NCBI GenBank assembly: GCA_001602415.1
Contig: CP012155.1
Coordinates: 2,226,223-2,290,222 of the forward strand
Origin: Bacteroidetes bacterium UKL13-3
GTDB lineage: Bacteria > Bacteroidota > Bacteroidia > UKL13-3
Length of the DNA stretch: 64,000 nt
Direction of reading: 5' to 3'
The translations under genes were made by a program, and so were the position numbers. Within the stretch, counting starts at the first letter, position 1. Each line of letters starts with the position of its first letter. The notes under the pieces were generated by a model, which was not told where the DNA came from, searched no databases, and worked only from the letters and a program-made list of their open reading frames with translations. Below, in pieces: positions 43,847-53,679 of the stretch.

Positions 43847-45907
43847 ATGAGAAAAAGTATTGCATGTGTATTCGTATTACTAACCTTAGTAGGAATGGCA
43901 CAAACCAAAGAAAAGTTAACACCTGAGTTATTGTTTAAACTTGGACGAGTTAATAATCCTCAGCTTTCACCCGATGGAAAAACACTTATCTACGAAGTTA
44001 AACGATACGACTTAACCACCAACAAGGGAACAAACTTTGTATACAGCATCACAATGCCAAACGGCAAACCTGCATTGCTTACAGATAAAAAAAATAATGC
44101 CTTTGATGTTCAGTGGAGACCAGATGGTAAGAAGATAAGTTATTTGTCGGCTGAAAGTGGAAGCACACAAATTTGGGAAATGGATGTGAATGGTGCCAAT
44201 AAAATGCAAGTGTCGAGTGTTGAAGGTGGCGTAAATGCCTACAAATATTCACCGGCACTTACACATATTGCCTATGCCGCTGATGTAAAAATGGAACAAA
44301 ATCCTGCAGAGATTTATCCGGATTTACCTTTTACCAAAAATGCCCGAATCATTGATGGTTTATTTTACCGTCACTGGGACAGCTGGCATGATTACGCATA
44401 CAGCCACATGTTTGTTGCAGCATACGCGAATGGAAAACTGAGCGGAGAGGCAACGGATGTTATGAAGGACGAGAAGGTAGATGCTCCATTGCAACCTTTT
44501 GGTGGTTCGGAACAATTTAACTGGAGTACAGATGGAAAAAGACTAGCCTACACTTCACGTAAATTAAATGGAACAGCAGAAGCCGTGAGTACTGATGCCA
44601 ATGTTTATATCTACGATATGAATACGAAGTTAACATTGAACTTAACTGAAAACAATGCCGGTTATGATGTAGCTCCCGCATTCAGTCCCGATGGTAAACG
44701 CATTGCTTGGCACAGCATGAAACGCCCCGGAAACGAAGCCGATAAAAATCGGTTGATGGTTTATTATTTTGATACCAAAACAGCTTCCGAGGTTACCAAA
44801 GATTTTGATTACAGCATTGAAAACTTTCAGTGGAACGGAAACGCACAACTCTATTTTGTAGTTGAGTATTTAGGTACCAAAAATATTTTCTACAGTGATG
44901 AGAAAGCCGGTAAAGCAGGTTTATTTTTTGCAGAAGTAAAACAACTAACCAAGGGCGATCACGACTACCAGACATTCTCACTTTTTAATCCCGATAAAAA
45001 AACATTCGTAATAGTTGGTGCCAAACAAAGCATGAGTTTACCTACCGAGTTATTTACCATTACAAACAAAGGCGTAGAAACTCAACTCACTTTTACCAAT
45101 AAAGAATTAACAGATAACATTGAATGGGGAAGAGTTGAAAAAAGAATGATTCCCTCAACGGATGGAAAACAAATTTTAACGTGGGTTATTTATCCTCCAA
45201 ACTTTAATCCAACCAAACAATATCCAACATTGTTGTATTGCCAAGGCGGGCCGCAAAGTATGGTAAGTCAGTTTTTCTCCTACCGTTGGAACTTCCAGTT
45301 AATGGCGAATAACGGTTATATTATTGTTGCTCCAAACAGAAGAGGAACTCCCGGATTTGGACAGGAATGGACAGATAAAATTATAGGTGATTACGGAGGA
45401 CAAGCCATGAAAGATTACCTAAGTGCAATTGATGAAGTATCGAAAGAAACATTTGTGGCTAAAGATAAAAGAGCAGCGGTTGGTGCAAGTTTTGGTGGCT
45501 ACTCCGTATATTGGTTAGCCGGTAATCATCAGGGTCGCTTTAAAACATTTATCGCCCATTGCGGAATGTTTAACATGGAAAGTTGGTATGGAAGCACCGA
45601 AGAAATGTTTTTTGCCAACAACGATAATCAAGGTCCGTATTGGCAACAACCACAGCCGCACAACTTCAGCGGCTCACCTCATAAATTCATTCAAAATTGG
45701 GACAAACCCATATTGGTTATTCACAACGAAAAAGATTTTCGTGTACCGTTATCACAGGGGATGGAAGCATTTACAGCCGCTCAGATTAAAGGAATTAAAA
45801 GTAGATTCTTGTATTTCCCTGACGAAAACCATTGGGTAACCAAACCACAAAACAGTGTATTGTGGCAACGAGTTTATTTTGAGTGGTTAGATACGTATTT
45901 AAAATAA
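43847..45907 (+). CDS. Secreted S9-family prolyl oligopeptidase-type peptidase
   Basis: This 686-residue protein has a signal peptide (MRKSIACVFVLLTLVGMAQ). Residues ~25-420 form a WD40-like beta-propeller with PD40 repeats (LSPDGKTLIYEV, WRPDGKKISYLS, FSPDGKRIAWHS). The alpha/beta-hydrolase domain has the nucleophile in G-A-S-F-G-G-Y-S (Ser ~547), Asp in HNEKDFRVP (~629) and His in DENHWV (~661). This matches dipeptidyl/acylaminoacyl-peptidases that degrade peptides in the periplasm. It stands alone with a 91-bp upstream gap. Confidence 0.93.
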   Translation: MRKSIACVFVLLTLVGMAQTKEKLTPELLFKLGRVNNPQLSPDGKTLIYEVKRYDLTTNKGTNFVYSITMPNGKPALLTDKKNNAFDVQWRPDGKKISYLSAESGSTQIWEMDVNGANKMQVSSVEGGVNAYKYSPALTHIAYAADVKMEQNPAEIYPDLPFTKNARIIDGLFYRHWDSWHDYAYSHMFVAAYANGKLSGEATDVMKDEKVDAPLQPFGGSEQFNWSTDGKRLAYTSRKLNGTAEAVSTDANVYIYDMNTKLTLNLTENNAGYDVAPAFSPDGKRIAWHSMKRPGNEADKNRLMVYYFDTKTASEVTKDFDYSIENFQWNGNAQLYFVVEYLGTKNIFYSDEKAGKAGLFFAEVKQLTKGDHDYQTFSLFNPDKKTFVIVGAKQSMSLPTELFTITNKGVETQLTFTNKELTDNIEWGRVEKRMIPSTDGKQILTWVIYPPNFNPTKQYPTLLYCQGGPQSMVSQFFSYRWNFQLMANNGYIIVAPNRRGTPGFGQEWTDKIIGDYGGQAMKDYLSAIDEVSKETFVAKDKRAAVGASFGGYSVYWLAGNHQGRFKTFIAHCGMFNMESWYGSTEEMFFANNDNQGPYWQQPQPHNFSGSPHKFIQNWDKPILVIHNEKDFRVPLSQGMEAFTAAQIKGIKSRFLYFPDENHWVTKPQNSVLWQRVYFEWLDTYLK

Positions 45908-45990
45908 TATCAGTTCGAGTTTAACGAGAACAAAAAAATTAGCAGGATAGTGAAATTCAATCTACATACTTTAAAAATTTACTTACAACT

Positions 45991-46731
45991 ATGAAGAAAA
46001 TGCTAATTATTGGATGCTTTTTTAGCATGGCACTTGCCTTCGTCTCGTGCACAAAACAAGAAATTGATCACGTTTTGAATACCAATACTGGCTTAACCAA
46101 CGAAGAAGTTATTGCAGGATTAAAGCAAGCGTTGAATGTTGGAACAGATACTTCTGTTGCCCTTTTAAATAAAGTTGATGGCTATTTTAAAGATGAAGCC
46201 GTTAAAATTTTGTTACCACCCGAAGCACAGGTAATGTACGCAAACTTGAGCAAAGTTCTAGGCATTACCACGTTAATGGACCAAACCATTTTAGCGATGA
46301 ACCGTGCGGCCGAAGATGCCGCTACTGAGGCTAAACCCATTTTTGTGAATGCTATTACCGGCATCACCATTGCCGATGGGTTCACCATTTTAAAAGGAAC
46401 AGATACCGCGGCAACAATTTATTTACAAGGAAAAACTTACGACTCGTTGTATCAAAAGTTTCAACCTAAAATTGATGTATCGCTCAACAAACCGTTGGTT
46501 GCCGGAATATCGGCACAAAGCGCTTACAGCAATTTAATTGACGTTTACAATACAGCATCATTGGGTGGATTATTATTTGATAGAGTAACCACTAATTCCC
46601 TAAGCAGTCATGTTACAACAAAAGGGTTAAATGGTTTATTTTTAAAAGTTGCTGATCAAGAAAAGAAAATACGAAAAGACCCCATAGCTCAAGTTACAGA
46701 TTTGCTTAGAAAAGTATTTGGTGCCAAATAA
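45991..46731 (+). CDS. DUF4197 lipoprotein
   Basis: This 246-residue product has a lipoprotein signal peptide: MKKMLIIGCFFSMALAFVSC, with Cys ~20 as the lipidation site. The mature part has the DUF4197 marks LTNEEVIAGLKQALNVGTDTSV, YFKDEAVKILLPPEA, AAEDAATEAKPIFVNAI, GITIADGFTILKG and the repeated segment near the C terminus. The domain is widespread in Bacteroidota and Proteobacteria and its function is unknown; it may bind a small ligand in the periplasm. The next gene, a TonB receptor, starts 11 bp after the stop, so they are probably one operon. Confidence 0.88.
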   Translation: MKKMLIIGCFFSMALAFVSCTKQEIDHVLNTNTGLTNEEVIAGLKQALNVGTDTSVALLNKVDGYFKDEAVKILLPPEAQVMYANLSKVLGITTLMDQTILAMNRAAEDAATEAKPIFVNAITGITIADGFTILKGTDTAATIYLQGKTYDSLYQKFQPKIDVSLNKPLVAGISAQSAYSNLIDVYNTASLGGLLFDRVTTNSLSSHVTTKGLNGLFLKVADQEKKIRKDPIAQVTDLLRKVFGAK

Positions 46732-46742
46732 TCCAACAACCT

Positions 46743-48674
46743 ATGAAACCGTCCCCGTTGTTGTTTTGTTTGCTGATTGTGTTTTTGAGTATGCATTCAT
46801 TGACAGCTCAAATTGATAGTTTGTATACCCAGCAATGGAACCGTGATCCGGTAACAAGTTTGAACCATACGGCCAGTGCGCAACGGCAGATTATTACTGC
46901 CGAACAAATACGAGCAAGCGGCTATACTAGATTGAGTGACTTAGTGCAATTGTTTGATGCATGGACCTATAAAACCGATGCCGGTGAACGATGGACGCTA
47001 TTGAGTAATGGAACCGGAAACTACGACAATCAAAACTGGATTGTAATGGTGAACGGACAACGATTTTACCTACCTGAAAAAGAAGCACTAAATAATTTGG
47101 GGATTAGTATCACCGATATTGAACGTATTGAAATCGTTAATAATTCCGGAATGTATTTAGGTGAATTTTCATCAAACGGTTTGATTCATATAGTAACGAA
47201 AAAAATTACGAACAACGGTTTTATGTACCGTGGATTTTTGAGTGATGGCTTATCAACACTCACACCCGGCAGACAACAGTATGCTGCATCTCCTTATCAA
47301 ACAGGCTTAAATACACAGCATACCATTGGGTACAAGCACAATCAATTTCAGATTCAGGGAACAGTAAATCATCAGGAGTTCTCTAACTATGATTCTATTG
47401 TATACGAAAGAAGTTTTTTCAACTACGTTCCTGCAGTAACTACCACGCAGAGTTATAGAATTGAATCGCAATACACTTACAAAAAGTTAACGCAGCAACT
47501 ACAATTCACTCATACCAATATTGATGCTCGTTTGAGCGTTTTCAGTCCTTTGAATGGCTATAAAAATGCATCGTTTGCGTATGCAGGTGTTTTAAATTTT
47601 AACGCTAAACACCAACTCAAGTTAACCGCTCAGCAATCGGAAACATATTTTTCCAACAATGACGGAATACCAACCTCCCGAAACCTGAACTTACAATACC
47701 GCTTTTTGCAACCCACAAAAAAAGGAAACATCATTTTGCAAACAGGTTTAGCTTATTTGAAACAAGAATATGAGTTTTCATTTTTCAAACCATTTACCAG
47801 CATCTCTCTTCCTGTTACCCGAAAAACAAACATGTGTGCGGAGACACAGGTTTCGTTTTCAAATAGAAATGCTCACCCAAAATTTTCATTCGGATTGTAC
47901 AAAAGAGTGAGCTTTATATCGAATTACAGCTTTGTAGTTTCGCATAGTACTGTTGAACAATATGAGGCGTATTACTTCCCTATTGTTCCTTTTGTTCCTA
48001 CAACAACCGACCATCGATATCTCAGTTATTTTTCCAATCAAACAACAGCCGATTTTTATTACAATTTAAACTTCGGGAATAGCGTTAAGTTCAGCTATAA
48101 CTCAGGCTTGAAATTATCTGACAACTTGTTTTCGCAAGATTATGAAACGTATTATTATCCTCCTTCGTTACCATTTACCCAACCGCTAACTACCACTGAT
48201 TCGAGACAACTCAACTGGATGAATCGTTTCAACTTTCATTACGATATTGTGAAAAACTTAGTGTTCGATATCAATTACATGCGCACCAGTATTCTGGAAA
48301 CATCAAACAATAATTTGCAACAAATTCCAAAACACAAATTCACGCTTACGGTTCAATACGAGTTTCCGAAACGTTTTACATTATGGACTCGAAATTACTG
48401 GCAATCAGAAACCAAATGGTGGAATGAACCTGCACTTTACGACATGAAATATACAGGAGATTTTTACCGAACCTTACCCGCCATCTATACATGGGATGCT
48501 GGCATCAGCAAAAAACTGTACAAAGATTATCTCAATGTGAATATTAGCGCACGCAACTTGTTTAACAACAATGAACGTTATTTTCCCATGGGAGCTCAAT
48601 TCGATACGCGCTTCACCGCAAGTATCAGTGCGAATATTGACGGGCTCTTTGCTTCGCGACCTTCAAAGCCTTAA
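46743..48674 (+). CDS. TonB-dependent receptor (plug and barrel)
   Basis: This 643-residue protein has a signal peptide (MKPSPLLFCLLIVFLSMHSLTA). The plug begins with TAEQIRASGYTRLSDLVQLFDAWT and includes IVMVNGQRFY, ITDIERIEIVNNSG and NGLIHIVTKK. The barrel follows to LFASRPSKP; it lacks a terminal Phe, so the last strand may be the RFTASISANI segment. There is no carboxypeptidase-regulatory-like domain, unlike the receptor at 520-4323. It is cotranscribed with the DUF4197 lipoprotein; the substrate is unknown. Confidence 0.88.
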   Translation: MKPSPLLFCLLIVFLSMHSLTAQIDSLYTQQWNRDPVTSLNHTASAQRQIITAEQIRASGYTRLSDLVQLFDAWTYKTDAGERWTLLSNGTGNYDNQNWIVMVNGQRFYLPEKEALNNLGISITDIERIEIVNNSGMYLGEFSSNGLIHIVTKKITNNGFMYRGFLSDGLSTLTPGRQQYAASPYQTGLNTQHTIGYKHNQFQIQGTVNHQEFSNYDSIVYERSFFNYVPAVTTTQSYRIESQYTYKKLTQQLQFTHTNIDARLSVFSPLNGYKNASFAYAGVLNFNAKHQLKLTAQQSETYFSNNDGIPTSRNLNLQYRFLQPTKKGNIILQTGLAYLKQEYEFSFFKPFTSISLPVTRKTNMCAETQVSFSNRNAHPKFSFGLYKRVSFISNYSFVVSHSTVEQYEAYYFPIVPFVPTTTDHRYLSYFSNQTTADFYYNLNFGNSVKFSYNSGLKLSDNLFSQDYETYYYPPSLPFTQPLTTTDSRQLNWMNRFNFHYDIVKNLVFDINYMRTSILETSNNNLQQIPKHKFTLTVQYEFPKRFTLWTRNYWQSETKWWNEPALYDMKYTGDFYRTLPAIYTWDAGISKKLYKDYLNVNISARNLFNNNERYFPMGAQFDTRFTASISANIDGLFASRPSKP

Positions 48675-48683
48675 CTTCGCTGC

Positions 48684-50096
48684 GTGAACGTTGAACTGAA
48701 ACCTTCCATTTTTAAAACCATTGCCAAACTCGCTAACGAAAAAAACATCGAAGCGTATGTTGTGGGTGGATATGTGCGCGATTTGTTTTTACATCGAGAA
48801 TCTAAAGACATTGATATCGTTGTATTGGGTGATGGGATAGAACTGGCCAAAGCCTTATCCGAAAAAATGCAGGGTAGTCATTTTGCCTTTTTTAAAAACT
48901 ATGGTACTGCCATGGTAAAACATAAAGATTGGGAGGTTGAGTTTGTTGGTGCACGCAAAGAGTCCTACTCACGCGATTCACGCAAACCTACCGTTGAACC
49001 CGGTTCACTCACCGATGATCAAAACCGCAGAGACTTTACCATCAATGCACTTGCCATCAGTTTGCAGGAACACAATTATGGAGAATTGGTTGATCCGTTT
49101 AACGGCATGGCTGATATGGAATCCAAAATCATCCGTACCCCACTCGACCCTGATATTACCTTTAGTGATGATCCCTTGCGCATGATGCGGGCCATTCGTT
49201 TTGCATCACAACTTCAGTTTGAGATCTTGGATGAAACGTATCAATCCATTAAAAAAAATTCAGAGCGTATTCATATTATTTCGGGAGAACGAATTGCCGA
49301 AGAGTTGAATAAAATTATGCTCTCGCCTAAACCTTCTCTTGGACTGAAACTTTTGTTTGATTCGGGATTGCTTCAACTCATTTTTCCGGAGCTAGTCGCA
49401 CTACAAGGTGTTGAAACCAAAGAAGGAAAAGCCCATAAAGATAATTTCTACCATACACTAATGGTAGTTGATAATATCAGCACAGAAACGCAAGACCTTT
49501 GGTTACGATGGGCCGCCTTGCTTCATGATATTGCCAAACCTGCAACCAAACGTTTTACACCCTGTGAAGGATGGACCTTTCACGGACATGAAGATAAAGG
49601 AAGCCGAATGGTATCTAAAATTTTCCGCAAACTCAAACTACCCCTCAACGACAAAATGAAGTTCGTAGAAAAAATGGTAGCGCTGCATCATCGCCCCAAA
49701 GCATTAGCAGAAGATGGAGTTACAGAATCCGCTATTCGGAGATTGATTGTAGATGCCGGTGATAATTTAGAGGATTTATTTACATTGTGCCGAGCGGATA
49801 TGACTTCTGCCAACATGAAAAAAATCGAATTTTACCGCAGTAATCTCAAACAAGTGCAGCAACAATTAGCAGATGTTTCGGAACGAGATGCCTTGCGTAA
49901 TTTCCAACCTCCGGTAACAGGTGAAGATATCATGGAAATATTTGGTTTAGAACCATCACGCGAGGTGGGAATTATCAAAACAGAAATAAGAGAAGCTATT
50001 TTAGTAGGAAAAATCCGAAACGACAGAGAAGAAGCCCTCAAATTAATGTTTAACAAGGCTGCCGAGCTCGGATTAAATCCAATAGGTAAAAACTGA
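48684..50096 (+). CDS. cca: CCA-adding-type tRNA nucleotidyltransferase with HD domain
   Basis: This 470-residue class II nucleotidyltransferase has a GTG start (MNVELKPSIF) 9 bp after the receptor gene. The catalytic head has V-V-G-G-Y-V-R-D and the carboxylate pair K-D-I-D-I-V, followed by RRDFTINALA and DDPLRMMRAIRFASQL. The C-terminal part has an HD phosphohydrolase-like motif (ALLHDIAKPAT) and HGHEDKG. It should add or repair the tRNA 3' CCA end; a poly(A) polymerase role cannot be excluded by motifs alone but is less likely in this phylum. Confidence 0.92.
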   Translation: MNVELKPSIFKTIAKLANEKNIEAYVVGGYVRDLFLHRESKDIDIVVLGDGIELAKALSEKMQGSHFAFFKNYGTAMVKHKDWEVEFVGARKESYSRDSRKPTVEPGSLTDDQNRRDFTINALAISLQEHNYGELVDPFNGMADMESKIIRTPLDPDITFSDDPLRMMRAIRFASQLQFEILDETYQSIKKNSERIHIISGERIAEELNKIMLSPKPSLGLKLLFDSGLLQLIFPELVALQGVETKEGKAHKDNFYHTLMVVDNISTETQDLWLRWAALLHDIAKPATKRFTPCEGWTFHGHEDKGSRMVSKIFRKLKLPLNDKMKFVEKMVALHHRPKALAEDGVTESAIRRLIVDAGDNLEDLFTLCRADMTSANMKKIEFYRSNLKQVQQQLADVSERDALRNFQPPVTGEDIMEIFGLEPSREVGIIKTEIREAILVGKIRNDREEALKLMFNKAAELGLNPIGKN

Positions 50097-50130
50097 TTTC
50101 TACCTATATTAGCAACACATTTAATTGCAC

Positions 50131-51003
50131 ATGAAAATACGTTCACTCATCCTATCATTTATAGTTGTTTCGGTGCTTGCATTTGCAGCAACCTCTTTAT
50201 CATCATGCCAAACCCAAGGTGAAAATGATGACTCAACCTACGTTGATCCATGTGGCGGAAAAGCTCCTGGAGGTTTTAAAACAGCCCTCATATCAACCGA
50301 CCAAGATATTGCAATGGGACTCAATAGTGTTGAGCAAATTGAAGCCGATCCAACAACTTATCCAATTTTGGATTCGGCCACAAACAGTGCTGCATACGGA
50401 CATATTTACCGCATTCGAAATAATATTTTAAACTCGGGAAAAGTGTATTTCAAAAATGTATTTCCTTGGAGAATTCGCATTATTAAAGACGACAAAACAC
50501 TCAATGCGTTTTGTACGCCTGGTGGCTATATCTATGTTTACACAGGCATCATTAAATACTTAGACAATGAAACACAATTAGCTGGTGTAATGGGACACGA
50601 AATTGCCCATGCGGATAGACGCCACGGTGCCAACCAAATGATTACCCAATATGGAGCTTCTGCACTTATTAGTATCCTTACGAGTGGAACATCAACCCAA
50701 TTAGCAGGACTTGCAGCAAACTTACTCTTATTAAAATATGGCCGTGCGGATGAAACGGAAGCGGATGATTACTCCGTACGTTATTTGTTGGGAACAGAAT
50801 ATGATGCACAAGGTGCCAAGTATTTCTTCCAAAAAATTAGCAGTGCAGGAGGACAACAAGTTCCTGAATTTTTGAGCACACACCCAAACCCCGATAACCG
50901 CGTGTTGAATATTCAAGAAACGTGGAAATGTTTGGGTAGTGGCGGAAACACCGGAACGTTTGATCAACGTTATGCCCAATTTAAAGCACTCCTTCCTCAG
51001 TAG
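50131..51003 (+). CDS. M48-family metalloprotease lipoprotein
   Basis: The product is 290 residues from the ATG at 50131 (MKIRSLILSF); a TTG two codons upstream is less likely. A lipoprotein signal ends L-S-S-C. The catalytic domain shows H-E-I-A-H (in GVMGHEIAHADRRHG) and the third zinc ligand Glu in D-E-T-E-A-D. This is like the periplasmic BepA/LoiP-type M48 proteases that act in outer-membrane quality control. There is no TPR domain at the C terminus, so it is closer to LoiP. Downstream lies decayed sequence. Confidence 0.9.
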   Translation: MKIRSLILSFIVVSVLAFAATSLSSCQTQGENDDSTYVDPCGGKAPGGFKTALISTDQDIAMGLNSVEQIEADPTTYPILDSATNSAAYGHIYRIRNNILNSGKVYFKNVFPWRIRIIKDDKTLNAFCTPGGYIYVYTGIIKYLDNETQLAGVMGHEIAHADRRHGANQMITQYGASALISILTSGTSTQLAGLAANLLLLKYGRADETEADDYSVRYLLGTEYDAQGAKYFFQKISSAGGQQVPEFLSTHPNPDNRVLNIQETWKCLGSGGNTGTFDQRYAQFKALLPQ

Positions 51004-51106
51004 CGAACAACTTTTCCATTGGAAAATTCGCATCATTTAAATTTTGCAGGCTTGGCATACAACCCTTGATGGCTAAATTGGGTCTTAAAACTAAATTCCC
51101 GAATAC

Positions 51107-51265
51107 TTGAAAGCCATTAAGGAATTAACGGAAGCGGAAATCGTTTACCGATGCTTACAGCAGGATGTTCTCGCCCAAAACGAGTTGTACCGTTGGTATG
51201 CAGGTAAAATGATGGCTGTGTGCATGCGGTATGCGCGCAACAGGTTTATAGCGGCCGCGGTATAA
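51107..51265 (+). pseudogene. N-terminal fragment of an ECF sigma-70 factor
   Basis: The frame from TTG at 51107 reads LKAIKELTEAEIVYRCLQQDV, then a region-2-like helix (L-Y-R-W-Y-A-G-K-M-M-A-V-C-M-R-Y-A-R-N). After a GCGGCCGC octamer (51251-51258) it runs into unrelated sequence and stops. Regions 2.3-4 are missing. The sequence on the far side belongs to the secreted-partner gene on the opposite strand, so this is a rearrangement junction. Confidence 0.75.
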
Positions 51266-51358
51266 TTCATCTGGTACCGATGTCTTATATTTGCAACTAT
51301 TTTGAGAGTAACAGGGATTAATTGCAATGATAAGGAGTAGGTAGAGTATTGATTTCAT
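51259..51358 (-). pseudogene. N-terminal fragment of the array's secreted partner (copy B1)
   Basis: From the ATG at 51358 it encodes a signal peptide (MKSILYLLLIIAINPCYSQ) and a short start, NSCKYKTSVPDELYRG, which resembles the CDKTGNLFGIPDEFV start of the other partner copies. It then breaks at the sigma-factor junction at ~51258; the frame continues only by chance to 51155. It lies 118 bp downstream of lipoprotein A1. Confidence 0.6.
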
Positions 51359-51476
51359 GAGTATTAGAGTTAAAGTTTAATCCATTTCAACTATTCATAT
51401 GAATAATAAAGCTATATTAGTTTAGATAAGATTAAAGAACTTCTTAAGTCCATTAGATCCACCCTTACTTGTGCAA

Positions 51477-52157
51477 CTAAATGTTTTTTAACCAGGTTTT
51501 ATTAGCAGTTGTAATTTTTATTATACCATATTCATGATTATATAGATATGGTAAATTTTGTTCTCCCCCTATTTTAATTCCATAAAAAGTTCTTAGATTA
51601 ATTATGGTGGAATCTTCATAATTCAGTGGATGATTTAATGCTCCCAGATAAGTGCTATAATTTACTGAGCCAATTGTAAAATCAGCATTCGTTTGTTTTG
51701 GGGAATTTACGCTAGCATTAAAATCAATAAATATGCGATTCAGTTCTGCATTATTTCCTCTATACAAAAACTCAATATTCTCAAAATAGTCATAATCATA
51801 ATGAGGGCAAGCAGGATTGATACTTGTTTTCGCTACTACCTCATCAATAAAAGCTTTTTTACCTCGTCCGTATAAGATAGCAGTATCACCATCGTTGCTG
51901 ATGTATACAAGTGTATCCGTACCCGTGAATGGTATTTTACTTTTGTCATCCTCACTTATATTGTACTGCGAGTATTTAGTTTCCCTTTCAGGACAGTTTT
52001 CTTCTGGTTGGCAACTGAAGAGTTGAAGAAGTAAGAGAGAAAAACTACTGGTTAGAAGTATGTGGAGTATTGCTTTTATATTAGGGTGAATGGATATTCT
52101 ATACAAAATAAACGTTTTTATTTCATCATAACCAACACTTGAGCAAAGTATGTTCAC
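51477..52157 (-). CDS. Array lipoprotein, copy A1
   Basis: Up to 226 residues from a GTG at 52157. By alignment with copies A2 and A3 the true start should be at 52079 (IKAILHILLTSSFSLLLLQLFSC), where the codon is now ATA instead of ATG. Lipobox L-F-S-C. The conserved core of the array family is ISEDDKSKIPFTGTDTLVYISNDGDT, then a Cys-containing P-A-C segment, and a beta-rich C-terminal half. No known family. Whether it is still expressed depends on the ATA or GTG start. Confidence 0.65.
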   Translation of the reverse strand: MNILCSSVGYDEIKTFILYRISIHPNIKAILHILLTSSFSLLLLQLFSCQPEENCPERETKYSQYNISEDDKSKIPFTGTDTLVYISNDGDTAILYGRGKKAFIDEVVAKTSINPACPHYDYDYFENIEFLYRGNNAELNRIFIDFNASVNSPKQTNADFTIGSVNYSTYLGALNHPLNYEDSTIINLRTFYGIKIGGEQNLPYLYNHEYGIIKITTANKTWLKNI

Positions 52158-52204
52158 TTAAACTGCCATCTCCCTCCCTGCAATACTTAGCAGTTTTCAG
52201 GGCA

Positions 52205-53050
52205 TCATAAGCCTGTAATAAAGTTAGTTTCAACACCTGCATCATTTAAAACAATAGCCGCCATACCAATGGCTGATGCGGCAATAATTCCGTGGTTCTT
52301 TTTCCATCCCGAGGGATGATTTACTGTACCCCAACTTCCTATACCTCCCATTCCTTCATCGTATAACTCCTTGGCCATTTGGCGCATTTTATTGCGGGCG
52401 CTACAATCACCATCATTGCGGTCATAATCGGAGGGTTTGCGTTGAGCGGGATCGGTACTGCTATTTAAGATTACATACGTTTTATATAAATCATACGCTT
52501 GTATCCAACACATGGCACTGTTGGCAAAATCAATTGTGTTTCCCATATCGCTAACGCCCTCATAGTCCATGTGTGTAATGGCATCGGCAAAGTTTTGTTC
52601 GTATGGATGCAAATCCAGGGGATCTCCATTTTCATCTAATCCAATTAATAATACAAAAGCATTGTATTTGGCCCATTTGGCTAAAGGACTTATACTAGCA
52701 TTAGGATCATCAGGACTTACTTCTGCAGGTTGCGGTTTGTTGGCTTCTGAGAGAACATATTTGTATGCTTTGTAGACATTTCCCTTTGGGATAAGTAGAT
52801 TTTCGTATGCTATTCTCCTTCGTATTTCATCAACTTCCAGTTCCAAATTAAAACTCTCGGCACCGTAATCTCGTTTGTTGAATATGGTATATGGATGTCC
52901 GTATATTTTATCAGGAGGAGAATATCTGTTTATTACAAACTCATCTGGTATTCCGAATAGGTTTCCTGTTTTATCACATTGTCCATAAACATGAATCGTA
53001 AAAGAGATTAATCCAATTAGGGATAAGAGTTTTAGTTTAAGATTGTCCAT
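52205..53050 (-). CDS. Array secreted partner, copy B2 (longest copy)
   Basis: This 281-residue product has a signal peptide (KLLSLIGLISFTIHVYGQ). The mature start is CDKTGNLFGIPDEFVINRY and IFNKRDY follows. The C-terminal half (ANSAMCWIQAYDLYKTY, SARNKMRQMAKELYDEG, NHGIIAASAIGMAAIVLNDAG) resembles the helical toroid of heparinase II/III-type polysaccharide lyases, but it ends before any catalytic beta-sandwich. It is therefore either a truncated lyase or a family that kept only the helical part. It overlaps lipoprotein A2 by 19 bp. Confidence 0.7.
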   Translation of the reverse strand: MDNLKLKLLSLIGLISFTIHVYGQCDKTGNLFGIPDEFVINRYSPPDKIYGHPYTIFNKRDYGAESFNLELEVDEIRRRIAYENLLIPKGNVYKAYKYVLSEANKPQPAEVSPDDPNASISPLAKWAKYNAFVLLIGLDENGDPLDLHPYEQNFADAITHMDYEGVSDMGNTIDFANSAMCWIQAYDLYKTYVILNSSTDPAQRKPSDYDRNDGDCSARNKMRQMAKELYDEGMGGIGSWGTVNHPSGWKKNHGIIAASAIGMAAIVLNDAGVETNFITGL

Positions 53051-53679
53051 ATTTCATTAGGGTTTAATTGAATTTGAATAATTCCGTTTTGTTTATTTAC
53101 AAGTGCAAAACATGTAGAATCATATATTGAATAATTACTAAAATTACTTTTACTAACATTGCTATATGTTTTATTATTAACTTCAACGTTGCCAATGTAT
53201 ATTTGAGCTTTCGGATTAGATATTTGATTAGCGTAAAAATAAATAGATTGTGATTTCAATTTGATTTCAAAATCTGAATCTAGTTCTTCGTTAAGAACAG
53301 TGTGTTTAAAATAAAGACTTATAACTATCTCTATATTTTTAACCGAATCACTATGAATTATCTTATAGGCTTCGTAATAATTTTCTACACCTGTATTACC
53401 ACATGATGGCTTTGAATAGGGTTCAAATTTATATGTTGTAAATGACCGTTTTCCTGTTCCGATACAATGGATAGTATCACCTAAGTTGCTTACCATATTT
53501 ATCGTATCAAAACCAGTGTAGGGTAAACTACTTTTATCTGATTCTTTAAGAGAGTAGTTTTCCGTTCTGTTCACACAGGGTTCATCAGCTCCTCCATTGG
53601 GTCGTTGGCAGCTAAACAAAGTGCAAAGGTTTATAAAGCCGATGCAAATAAAACATATGAAGTAAAGTAGATTTTTCAT
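53032..53679 (-). CDS. Array lipoprotein, copy A2
   Basis: This 215-residue lipoprotein has signal MKNLLYFICFICIGFINLCTL and lipobox L-F-S-C, with Q-R-P-N-G after the Cys. The family core is Y-S-L-K-E-S-D-K-S-S-L-P-Y-T-G-F-D-T, then V-S-N-L-G-D-T-I-H-C-I-G-T-G-K and KPSCGNTG. It closely matches A3. Its stop lies 19 bp inside the start of partner B2, so the two are translationally coupled. Confidence 0.75.
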   Translation of the reverse strand: MKNLLYFICFICIGFINLCTLFSCQRPNGGADEPCVNRTENYSLKESDKSSLPYTGFDTINMVSNLGDTIHCIGTGKRSFTTYKFEPYSKPSCGNTGVENYYEAYKIIHSDSVKNIEIVISLYFKHTVLNEELDSDFEIKLKSQSIYFYANQISNPKAQIYIGNVEVNNKTYSNVSKSNFSNYSIYDSTCFALVNKQNGIIQIQLNPNEIWTILN

